Below the pieces are notes generated by a model that did no database searches, was not told where the DNA came from, and saw only the letters and a list, made by a program, of their open reading frames with translations. A stretch of DNA of 59,946 bases from an uncultured Prevotellaceae bacterium (GTDB taxonomy: Bacteria; Bacteroidota; Bacteroidia; Bacteroidales; Bacteroidaceae), in NCBI GenBank assembly GCA_900314985.1, contig OMXL01000010.1, positions 1-59,946 of the forward strand. Direction: 5' to 3'. Below are positions 50,301 to 56,616 of the stretch, one piece after another (the first letter of the stretch is position 1; each line of letters starts with the position of its first letter). Position numbers and translations under genes: made by a program.

Positions 50301-50445
50301 TATTGGTCTGGACCGTGTAAAGGCCGTGGTCGATGCCCATGAGGGTACCATCCGCATCCAAGATAATCCTGGTGGTGGCACTATCTTCATCATTGTCCTT
50401 CCTCCTGCTGAGGAGATTGAGGAGGCCGTATTATTAGACGATTGA
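47338..50445 (+). CDS. Two-component-like sensor (Reg_prop/Y_Y_Y) with HATPase but no visible phospho-acceptor
   Basis: A 1035-residue membrane sensor. A signal peptide precedes two seven-bladed propellers of Reg_prop repeats (about 25-690, such as FRRLDTRDGLSNSQVNYVYR, DRVGRVWIGTYKNGVNQYL, EDRYGNYWIGTNDRGI), a Y_Y_Y domain (about 720-795), a transmembrane helix (about 803-822, AILLYMIVIAAIALLW), a coil and a HATPase-like domain (about 900-1025, VADNGIGIKDEF, GIGLDRVKAVVDAHEG). In hybrid two-component systems of Bacteroides, HisKA, receiver and AraC domains follow; here the HisKA motif, receiver and DNA-binding domain are all missing. It may be an incomplete or repurposed sensor. It lies between lacI and GH31. 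Confidence 0.85.
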   Translation: MRKVLCSFLLLILLPLGVQAILPDIKFRRLDTRDGLSNSQVNYVYRDSRGFVWFGTAYGLNRYDGYRFKTFYSNKRDTTSMRDNFTDEIMEAYDGKLWLKQGMNYCIYDPVTERFERNVSRELSEYGITGGVERLYIDCKQRFWVKCYDDGVYCYNPKTKKLSHIQRGYEKGQFNPTYGISTFSSYGNKVVLSTYQGVLVMLDGEKGVIEWESTWIRDHGGPRNQEYRVFIDQQHNVWTTCLGNTYVYIAREQRWYPSLMDLMKARHIDNPPQNLEIWDVKADRRGWLWVATDHDGVFVINLNGHEYRQFLNNKFDQSTISENTAKHICVDRVGRVWIGTYKNGVNQYLEGTASMKSLELGDINTVSEDRYGNYWIGTNDRGILVYNPKSNEVLRQYTTQSSSLSSNIMVGSHCASDGSIWFGSYNGGLVRCIPSKSNPAEATIVNYRSETGSGLAINNVWSVTEDRWHRIWIATLGGGIQMLDLKTGKFRSWTAENAKLPSNYLSSVYWIKKGWLMVGSSWYYCLVNPVTGKLANRIIPDDPNVAANTGTSVCVMEDSRGLIWQGSTSGAAVYDPHTKRVFLLDMTTGLMGSSVCSIVEDQGHMMWVVTDHGVSKVIPEQQEDGTWQFTVRSYTSSDGLQKGTYNQRSAFLTRGGLLLVGGQGGLDVINTKKLSSARSKEHPIFSGLRLFDVDVPVGREIDGRVILDEALNVCRDITLRFSDQFTIQLASDAGVVGNEKRFVYKLEGFNDNWVKTSELNPNITYNSLRAGSYTLCVRMLNDDGSIGDEEARMEITILPAIWRTRWAILLYMIVIAAIALLWRRWFVKRLGRRMETETIRRELEKKQWMNETRMQLKKEYAEKNATDHPGEATDVYHVVARRHLGDLVHFLRQFCNDYRSPDKRKSVKVNFISPVEELEAEYDGILLSEALLTLFNNSVLFAHEDCQISVGVVRQQDGHIQIQVADNGIGIKDEFKEHAFDPMINNEGIGLDRVKAVVDAHEGTIRIQDNPGGGTIFIIVLPPAEEIEEAVLLDD

Positions 50446-50473
50446 CAACAACCAAAACAAACATAGAAAACAG

Positions 50474-53410
50474 ATGAAATTTTTGAGAGCAGTGACAGCC
50501 AGTGTGCTGTCGATGGTAGCTACAGCGTTGCTGGCTGCCGATTACACCGTGAGTGGTCAGTTTATTACCATCCCCGTGCAACAGCCGCAGGCTGACGGTG
50601 CCAAGGTGGTGCGCCTGCAGGTGGTGACGGACAACATTATCCGTGTACAGGCCACGTCAGCGAATCAGTTGCCCGAGAAGCAAAGCTTGATCATCGTCAA
50701 ACAGACGGCGAAACCAAAGTTCGAAGTAACTGACGGCCAGCTGGTACGTGTCAAGGCTGCCAATATCGAGGCGCGTGTCGACAAGCAGACCGGACAGGTC
50801 ATGTTCTACGATGCTGCTGGTAAGCTAATTATCCGTGAGGCAGAGAATGGCAAGACCTTCAAACCCTTCCGCGTTCCTGACCGTGAGATAGGCGTGGATA
50901 TCGCAAAGGTTCCTGAGGAACAGCGCAACGGACTGTCGTGGCATCTCTTGTTCGATGGTAATCCTGGCAATCTCTATGGTTTGGGCCAGCACCAGTCGGA
51001 GGAGTTGAACATGTATGGCAAGAACGAAGACCTCTTCCAGTATAATACGAAGGTCAGCGTACCGTTTGTCCTGTCCAGCAGGAACTATGGCGTGCTGTGG
51101 GACTCTTATTCCTATGGCCGCTTTGGTAATCCCGACGACTACCAGCAGTTGAACCGCATCTTCAAGCTCTACGACAAGAAAGGTGCTGAGGGCCATCTTA
51201 CGGGAACCTATACCGATCAGAATGGTAAGACGCTGGTGCGCCAGGAGGACTCGCTGTATTATGAGTTTGATACCCCCGAGAAGTCGATATTAGCACAGCA
51301 GACGGAGCGCGGTGGCATCAAGAACCTGCCCAAGGGTTTCAACCTCAACGGTGCGCAAGTGGTTTATGAGGGTTTCATAGAACCGACAGCCACCTCGTCC
51401 TTCAATTTCATCCTCTACTATGCTGGCTATATCAAGGTATATATCGGTGGCGAAGAGGTCGTCCCGGAACGTTGGCGTACGGCATGGAACCCCAACTCTT
51501 ATAAGTTCCAGAAGATGCTGTTCAAGGGCCGCCGCTACCAGTTGCGCATCGAGTGGAAACCGGATGGTGGCGTCAGCTACTGTGGCTTGCGTGCTTCTGT
51601 AAAGGGTCGCCAGCAAGACCGCTTGAGCATCTGGAACGAGATGGCCAAGGATATGGACTACTACTTCATTGCTGGCCAGAATGCTGACGAGATCATTGCC
51701 GGCTATCGTACGCTGACAGGTAAGGCTCCCGTCTATCCTAAGTGGGTGCTGGGCTTCTGGCAGAGCCGTGAGCGCTATAAGACCTCCGATGAAATTGTGG
51801 GCACACTCAGTGAGTTCCGCAAGCGTCAGATTCCTTGTGACAACATCGTGCAGGACTGGAACTACTGGGTAGAAGACCAGTGGGGCTCGCACCAGTTTGA
51901 GCAGTCGCGTTTCCCCAATCCGCAGGCTATGCTCGACAGTGTACACCAGATGGGTGGCCGCTTCATGATTTCTGTATGGCCCAAGTTCTACTGCAACACC
52001 GATAATTATAAGGAACTCGATAAGAAAGGCTGGATGTATCATCAGGCTGTCAAGGACGAAATCCGCGACTGGGTAGGTCCTGGCTATGTGGGTTCGTTCT
52101 ACGATGCCTACGATGCTGGTGCCCGCAAGATGTTCTGGCGCCAGATGGACGAGAACCTCTACTCTAAGTATAAGTATGGCATCGATGCCTGGTGGATGGA
52201 TGCCTCAGAGCCCAACGTGCGCGACTGCACCCCGATGTGGTATCGTAAGGCGCTCAGCGGACCTACTGCCCTGGGTACCACCACGGAGTATTTCAACGCC
52301 TATAGCATTGTCAATGCCGACGCTATCTATAATGGTCAGCGCTCTGTCAATCCTAACCAGCGTGTCTTCCTGCTGACCCGTAGCGGTTTTGCTGGCGAAC
52401 AGCGTTACAGCACAGCTACTTGGAGTGGCGATATCGGTACTCGTTGGGAAGATATGCGCGCTCAGATGACGGCAGGTCTTAACTACTCCATGTCGGGACT
52501 GCCCTTCTGGGGTATGGACCAGGGTGGCTTCTGCGTAGAGAACCGCTATGTCGCTGCTCAGCAGCTCTTCGACCGTCAAGGTGTCGAGAACGAAGACCTG
52601 AAGGAGTGGCGTGAGTTGCAGGCTCGCTGGAGCCAGTTCGGCACCTTCATCCCCCTGTTCCGCGTACATGGCCAGTGGCCCTTGCGCGAAATATGGAACA
52701 TTGCCCCCGACAACCATCCCGCCTACAAGTCGTTTGTCTACTACGACAAGCTGCGCTATCGCCTCATGCCTTATCTCTATTCGATGGCTGGCTGGGTACA
52801 TACCAAGGACTATACCATGATGCGTGGCTTGGTGATGGACTTCAATGGTGACAGTGAGATATACAACATCAAGGACCAGTGGATGTTCGGTCCAGCCCTG
52901 ATGGCTTGTCCTGTAGGCTACTATAAGGCCCGCAACCGCTCTGTCTATTTCCCCAAGCAGTCAGGTTGGTACGACCTGTACACGGGTGAGCACATCGCTG
53001 GTGGTCAGCGACTCGTCGTCGACGCTCCCTACGAGCGCATCCCCGTCTATGTCCGTGAAGGCAGCATCATTCCTTATGGTCCTGAGATGCAGTATAGCGA
53101 CGAGCGTCCAGCTGATAACATCACGCTGTATGTCTATGCCGGCCGCAATGGCGAGTTCCAGCTCTATGAGGACGAGGGCACCAACTATAATTATGAGAAA
53201 GGTAAGTTCGCTACCATCGATATTACCTACGACGATGCCGCCAAGACACTGACCTTTGGCAAGCGCAATGGCTCGTTCAACGGTATGCTCAAGGAGCGCA
53301 ATTTCCGCATCGTCTATGTCACAGCCGACCAGCCCCGCGCCCTCGACTTCGAACCACAGAACGTTCCTGTCGTCAACTACAAGGGCAATCAGGTGGTGGT
53401 TAATCTATAA
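50474..53410 (+). CDS. GH31 glycosidase (alpha-xylosidase-like) with PA14 insert
   Basis: A 978-residue exported enzyme (signal MKFLRAVTASVLSMVATALLA). The N-terminal GH31 beta-sandwich is interrupted by a PA14 domain at about residues 280-378 (VVYEGFIEPTATSSFNFILY, YAGYIKVYIGGEEVVPE). The barrel holds DNIVQDWNYWVEDQWG and the nucleophile motif GIDAWWMDASEPNV with Asp576, and a C-terminal DUF5110-like domain follows (VYAGRNGEFQLYEDEGTNYN). PA14 inserts are known in alpha-xylosidases for xyloglucan, so such a substrate is likely though unproven. No SusCD pair or other glycosidase lies beside it. Confidence 0.93.
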   Translation: MKFLRAVTASVLSMVATALLAADYTVSGQFITIPVQQPQADGAKVVRLQVVTDNIIRVQATSANQLPEKQSLIIVKQTAKPKFEVTDGQLVRVKAANIEARVDKQTGQVMFYDAAGKLIIREAENGKTFKPFRVPDREIGVDIAKVPEEQRNGLSWHLLFDGNPGNLYGLGQHQSEELNMYGKNEDLFQYNTKVSVPFVLSSRNYGVLWDSYSYGRFGNPDDYQQLNRIFKLYDKKGAEGHLTGTYTDQNGKTLVRQEDSLYYEFDTPEKSILAQQTERGGIKNLPKGFNLNGAQVVYEGFIEPTATSSFNFILYYAGYIKVYIGGEEVVPERWRTAWNPNSYKFQKMLFKGRRYQLRIEWKPDGGVSYCGLRASVKGRQQDRLSIWNEMAKDMDYYFIAGQNADEIIAGYRTLTGKAPVYPKWVLGFWQSRERYKTSDEIVGTLSEFRKRQIPCDNIVQDWNYWVEDQWGSHQFEQSRFPNPQAMLDSVHQMGGRFMISVWPKFYCNTDNYKELDKKGWMYHQAVKDEIRDWVGPGYVGSFYDAYDAGARKMFWRQMDENLYSKYKYGIDAWWMDASEPNVRDCTPMWYRKALSGPTALGTTTEYFNAYSIVNADAIYNGQRSVNPNQRVFLLTRSGFAGEQRYSTATWSGDIGTRWEDMRAQMTAGLNYSMSGLPFWGMDQGGFCVENRYVAAQQLFDRQGVENEDLKEWRELQARWSQFGTFIPLFRVHGQWPLREIWNIAPDNHPAYKSFVYYDKLRYRLMPYLYSMAGWVHTKDYTMMRGLVMDFNGDSEIYNIKDQWMFGPALMACPVGYYKARNRSVYFPKQSGWYDLYTGEHIAGGQRLVVDAPYERIPVYVREGSIIPYGPEMQYSDERPADNITLYVYAGRNGEFQLYEDEGTNYNYEKGKFATIDITYDDAAKTLTFGKRNGSFNGMLKERNFRIVYVTADQPRALDFEPQNVPVVNYKGNQVVVNL

Positions 53411-53464
53411 CCCCATTGCAAGACAGCTGTAGCCACGTGCGAGACAGCTGTACTAGCACTCCGT

Positions 53465-53521
53465 ATACAACTGATACAGCGCTGGCTTAGCTGTTCCCGC
53501 GTCTGTATCAGTTGTATTTTT
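53465..53521 (+). terminator. Terminator after the GH31 gene
   Basis: ATACAACTGATACAG (53465-53479) and CTGTATCAGTTGTAT (53503-53517) form a perfect 15-bp stem followed by TTTT. The loop holds CGCTGGCTTAGCTGT, of which CAGCGCTGGCTTAG also occurs at 28961-28974. Confidence 0.75.
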
Positions 53522-53580
53522 CACAGAGAGGTAACATCCCTAACATACAATGTCTAAACCACTGATTATCAATATGCCTA

Positions 53581-53801
53581 CTATGTTAGGTCTATTCCGT
53601 AGACCTAACATAGACCTAACGTCAGACCTAACATAAAAGGCGAAAAACATAATTATACAAAAAAGCATTACGCAAATTTGTATAATTAATTGATATTAGG
53701 TTCCATGTTACCTCTATGTTAGGTCTGGAAATTAGACCTAACATAGCTCAACCCCTTTCTATAAAGGCATTCCAGCCCATCATGTTAGGTTGTTAGGTCT
53801 G
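53581..53801. repeat. Cluster of GTTAGGTCT inverted repeats
   Basis: Seven copies of GTTAGGTCT/AGACCTAAC in 220 bp. Two perfect hairpins use the same stem: CTATGTTAGGTCTA/TAGACCTAACATAG (53581-53613, 14 bp) and CTATGTTAGGTCT/AGACCTAACATAG (53714-53746, 13 bp). Nothing coding is visible from 53411 to 53880. Confidence 0.85.
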
Positions 53802-53887
53802 GTTTGAGATGGCTAGCTGTACTGCTATGTTTTAAATACCACCAATTATAATAATGTACAGACAAGACCAAAAATCTTGCCATTTTC

Positions 53888-53918
53888 TTTGTTGATTCAT
53901 TTTTTCTTTTTATCTTTG
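53888..53918 (+). promoter_or_regulatory. Promoter of the 54405-58809 operon
   Basis: TTTG (53888-53891), a 19-nt spacer and TATCTTTG (53911-53918), a full consensus. The predicted start near 53922 lies about 480 nt before the first convincing gene. Confidence 0.72.
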
Positions 53919-53921
53919 CCT

Positions 53922-54404
53922 CGTCTTTTGGATAAATTGACAACTACTTTGAGGAGAGCGATTAAGCTTTGACCCGTCTGTGAATCTGCAAAATTCAAGT
54001 GATAAGGGAAAAGTTGAAAGCTGTTCTTCCTGCAGTAGCATATATACTGCTTTCTCCGCTATGGAGTCAGCTCACATATATACCTGCAGGTGTGAGCTGA
54101 TTTCATTCTTATTATCACGGGTATTGCAGAACCTACAGGCTGAGAATGGCAAGTAGGCTCACACTCTTTGTGTATAAGTGGAACCTAAAACATAGTATGT
54201 ATTATCATTACATAGTCAGTAGAATAACAAGAAACGGTAATGCTGTATTCCTAAAGGGAAACATCATGAAGGATGATAGTGTGCCCTATTGCAAGGGGCA
54301 GATTGTCGGCAATAAGAAGATGAATATCCTAAGGTCGCGTTTCTGTCAAGGTGGAACTCATATTTGCAGGAAAGATATTATATTAACTTAAACATTATAT
54401 TATT
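53922..54404 (+). ncRNA. Long structured leader or separate small RNA
   Basis: The 480 nt between promoter and first gene contain GCAGTA/TACTGC (54032-54050), CTCC/GGAG around 54054-54066, and a 10-bp stem TCAGCTCACA (54067-54076) with TGTGAGCTGA (54091-54100). The sequence CATATATAC-(C)TGC occurs twice. The 20 nt at 54001-54020 are also found inside the DUF2723 gene. An 81-codon frame (54146-54391) shows no family signal and is not called. It could be a riboregulatory leader, an independent RNA or decayed sequence; I recognise no known RNA family. Confidence 0.4.
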
Positions 54405-55139
54405 ATGAAAACCAAAAGTTTTGGAATGCTTCTGTTGATGGCATTCACGCCATTGTTCAGTAATGTTGCTTTTGCACAAGATGACTATGAAGAAATCCTG
54501 CTTTCTCCTATTGAAGAACTTGCTTATGAAGAAGGAACTGGTGAAATTCGAGGATTCGGTCAGGCTATTTCTGCCAATGCTCAGTTGGCATTGAATACAG
54601 CAAAGGCACAGGCTACTGCTGATTTGCAGGTAAAGATAGAACAATATGTCAGATATGGACTGAATCAGTATATGGATGAAACAACAGTTGGTGATAGATC
54701 ATCTTTGGACGAAAAAACAAGGAATGATGTTGTTACAGCTGCCAAGGGAGTCATTGAGGGCGCAACAGTTTTAAAAAGCAGAAAACTGTATAGCAAGAGT
54801 AAACGGAAGTACATGTATGAAGTATGTATGAAATATGACCGTGCAGGTATCATTAGTGCTATGGAGGCTCAAAGTGAAAGAATCTTGAAGAACAGGGAAC
54901 GCTTTGAGAAAGATATGCAAGAGGCTTGGGACGAACTGGATGCTCGTAATGGTCGCAAGACGCCTGCAGAAAAACGAGCTGAACAGGAGGCCCGCGTCAA
55001 TGAAATGCAGCAAGGTAATTTGGACCGTGAGAACAAACGTGCCATTGACCTTGAAAATGCTAAAGGAAAGAATGCCGTGGAGCTTGAGAAAGTACGCAAC
55101 AAACCGACTAAGCGTACAGTGATTGAAGAAAATTATTAA
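54405..55139 (+). CDS. Exported LPP20-like protein
   Basis: A 244-residue protein with a signal peptide (LLMAFTPLFSNVAFA, cleaved, no lipobox). Residues about 45-150 resemble the LPP20/FlgO-like fold: GEIRGFGQAISANAQLALNT, AKAQATADLQVKIEQYVRYG and YMYEVCMKYDRAGIISAME. The last 90 residues are a charged coiled coil (RFEKDMQEAWDELDARNG, EQEARVNEMQQGNLDRENKR). It is the first gene of a four-gene operon and probably periplasmic or surface-attached. The exact role is unknown. Confidence 0.78.
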   Translation: MKTKSFGMLLLMAFTPLFSNVAFAQDDYEEILLSPIEELAYEEGTGEIRGFGQAISANAQLALNTAKAQATADLQVKIEQYVRYGLNQYMDETTVGDRSSLDEKTRNDVVTAAKGVIEGATVLKSRKLYSKSKRKYMYEVCMKYDRAGIISAMEAQSERILKNRERFEKDMQEAWDELDARNGRKTPAEKRAEQEARVNEMQQGNLDRENKRAIDLENAKGKNAVELEKVRNKPTKRTVIEENY

Positions 55140-55161
55140 TGTCTTATTCTCTTTTGTGTGT

Positions 55162-55734
55162 ATGGGAATAATTAGAACGATAACATTGGCAATGACCCTA
55201 CTTGTAGTGGTCAATGTCAATGCTCAACTTTCTGACAAAGAGTTGGCATCCTTGAAGAATAAGGTAATGACAGATATTGAGATGGATGAAATAGGCGACG
55301 GTGCAAGAGTCTACCAAACGTCTAAACACTGGACTCTGGTATCCTTTGCGACAGTATCCTCAGGATTCAAACCTTCTCAACAGAATCGTCAAGCCCAAAT
55401 CATGGCTTCTAGGAATGCCATTGAATTTCTGAAGGGTGCAAAGAATAAAGCTACTAGTGTGTATGATGCTTATTCTGACAAAAGTGAAACCCTAACAGAG
55501 AACAAGGGTAGTGGGATATCTCAGGAAGACCAAGAGATTTCTTCAAATACCACTTCAAACATCAATGAAAATTCTCAGTCGGTAGAGAAGGAGACGATGT
55601 CAGATAAGATAGTCCAGCAGTCAATTAAAAGCATCGACGGTCTTCAACCCTTGTTCAGACACAAGGGTGACGAAGGTGTCGTTTATGTCTATTATATGGT
55701 GATATCAAAACAAAGTGCAAAGAAAAAGAGATAA
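55162..55734 (+). CDS. Exported protein, paralogue of the next gene product
   Basis: A 190-residue exported protein (signal LAMTLLVVVNVNAQ). I chose the ATG at 55162 over a TTG at 55123 that overlaps the previous gene. The body aligns with the next product: LSDKELASLKNKV with LSQKEKTDLINSV, then FATVSSG with VVSVSSA, NRQAQIMASRNAIEFLKGA with NREGQTKATRLASEYLSGA, and LQPLFRHKGDEG with MQPLFKMDGSDG. A Ser/Asn-rich stretch (about 115-150) forms a linker. No family was recognised; the Ala-rich helix recalls the LPP20-like fold. Confidence 0.75.
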   Translation: MGIIRTITLAMTLLVVVNVNAQLSDKELASLKNKVMTDIEMDEIGDGARVYQTSKHWTLVSFATVSSGFKPSQQNRQAQIMASRNAIEFLKGAKNKATSVYDAYSDKSETLTENKGSGISQEDQEISSNTTSNINENSQSVEKETMSDKIVQQSIKSIDGLQPLFRHKGDEGVVYVYYMVISKQSAKKKR

Positions 55735-55738
55735 TTAT

Positions 55739-56605
55739 ATGAAAAAAATATTATTTGTGGCCATCTTTATGATGTCGTGTGTTTCTGCAATGGCCCAGTT
55801 GTCTCAGAAAGAGAAAACAGACTTGATTAATAGTGTGAAGAGTAATTACAGCTTGACACAAATAGACGGAGCATCGCTCTACAAGACAAAGTCGGGTTAT
55901 CAGGTGTTGGTAACAGTCGTTTCAGTATCTTCTGCCAAAAGCATTGAAGACCAGAACAGAGAGGGACAGACGAAAGCAACCCGTCTTGCATCGGAATATT
56001 TGAGCGGAGCCACTAATAGCTCTAGGACAATTTATGACTCAGAGTCTTCATCAAACAGCAGTAAGGAGTCGTTGTCGGAGAAGATAGTCCAGTATTCTAT
56101 GGCACAAGTAAAATCGATGCAGCCACTGTTCAAGATGGATGGTTCTGATGGACAAAATGTTTTTGCTTATTTTCTGGTGATATCACAAACTGCAGCAAAG
56201 AACGGAGTTGCTGGTGTCTTGTCTATCATTCCTGGTATGGGACAATTCTATAAAGGAAGTACTACGAAAGGAACTATGTTCTTAGGACTTACTGCAGCAG
56301 CAGTAGCTGGAGTAATCGTTTGCGAAAGCACACGTTCATCATATGCTAATAAAGCCATTGAACAGCCTAAATACACAAAAGACTATAGCACCAAAGCTGA
56401 CAATTGGGAGACTGCCCGTAATATTTGTATCGGTGTAGGAGGAGCAATATGGGTTTGGAACATCATAGATGCTTTTACCACTAAGAGTGCAAAACGCAAG
56501 ATTGTCACCAGTCAGAATAGCAGTCTTTCTTTCCAGCCGTTTGCAACTCCCAATATTACGGGAAAGGGCTTTGATATGGGTCTTGCTTTATCGTTTAATT
56601 TCTAA
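55739..56605 (+). CDS. Exported protein with N-domain paralogous to its neighbour and DUF5683-like membrane part
   Basis: A 288-residue protein starting 4 nt after the previous stop. Signal peptide MKKILFVAIFMMSCVSAMA. Residues 20-150 are the domain shared with the preceding protein. Residues 155-260 resemble DUF5683: GVLSIIPGMGQFYKGSTTKG, a hydrophobic helix (MFLGLTAAAVAGVIVC) and a second one (ICIGVGGAIWVWNIIDAF). The C-terminus is strand-like (GFDMGLALSFNF). The fusion of both modules suggests that the soluble paralogues act at a membrane complex. Confidence 0.77.
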   Translation: MKKILFVAIFMMSCVSAMAQLSQKEKTDLINSVKSNYSLTQIDGASLYKTKSGYQVLVTVVSVSSAKSIEDQNREGQTKATRLASEYLSGATNSSRTIYDSESSSNSSKESLSEKIVQYSMAQVKSMQPLFKMDGSDGQNVFAYFLVISQTAAKNGVAGVLSIIPGMGQFYKGSTTKGTMFLGLTAAAVAGVIVCESTRSSYANKAIEQPKYTKDYSTKADNWETARNICIGVGGAIWVWNIIDAFTTKSAKRKIVTSQNSSLSFQPFATPNITGKGFDMGLALSFNF

Positions 56606-56616
56606 AATCAAATGAC

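Noticed and set aside
53581-53801. Possible CRISPR array
   Set aside because: The repeats are only 9-14 bp, in both orientations and irregularly spaced, with no cas genes in the window.
54146-54391. 81-codon frame in the leader of the envelope operon
   Set aside because: No signal peptide or motif, weak start context, and it lies among hairpins. More likely non-coding.
53922-54404. 6S RNA, tmRNA or signal-recognition RNA in the long leader
   Set aside because: I see none of the diagnostic features of these RNAs, such as the SRP loop or the tmRNA tRNA-like end.
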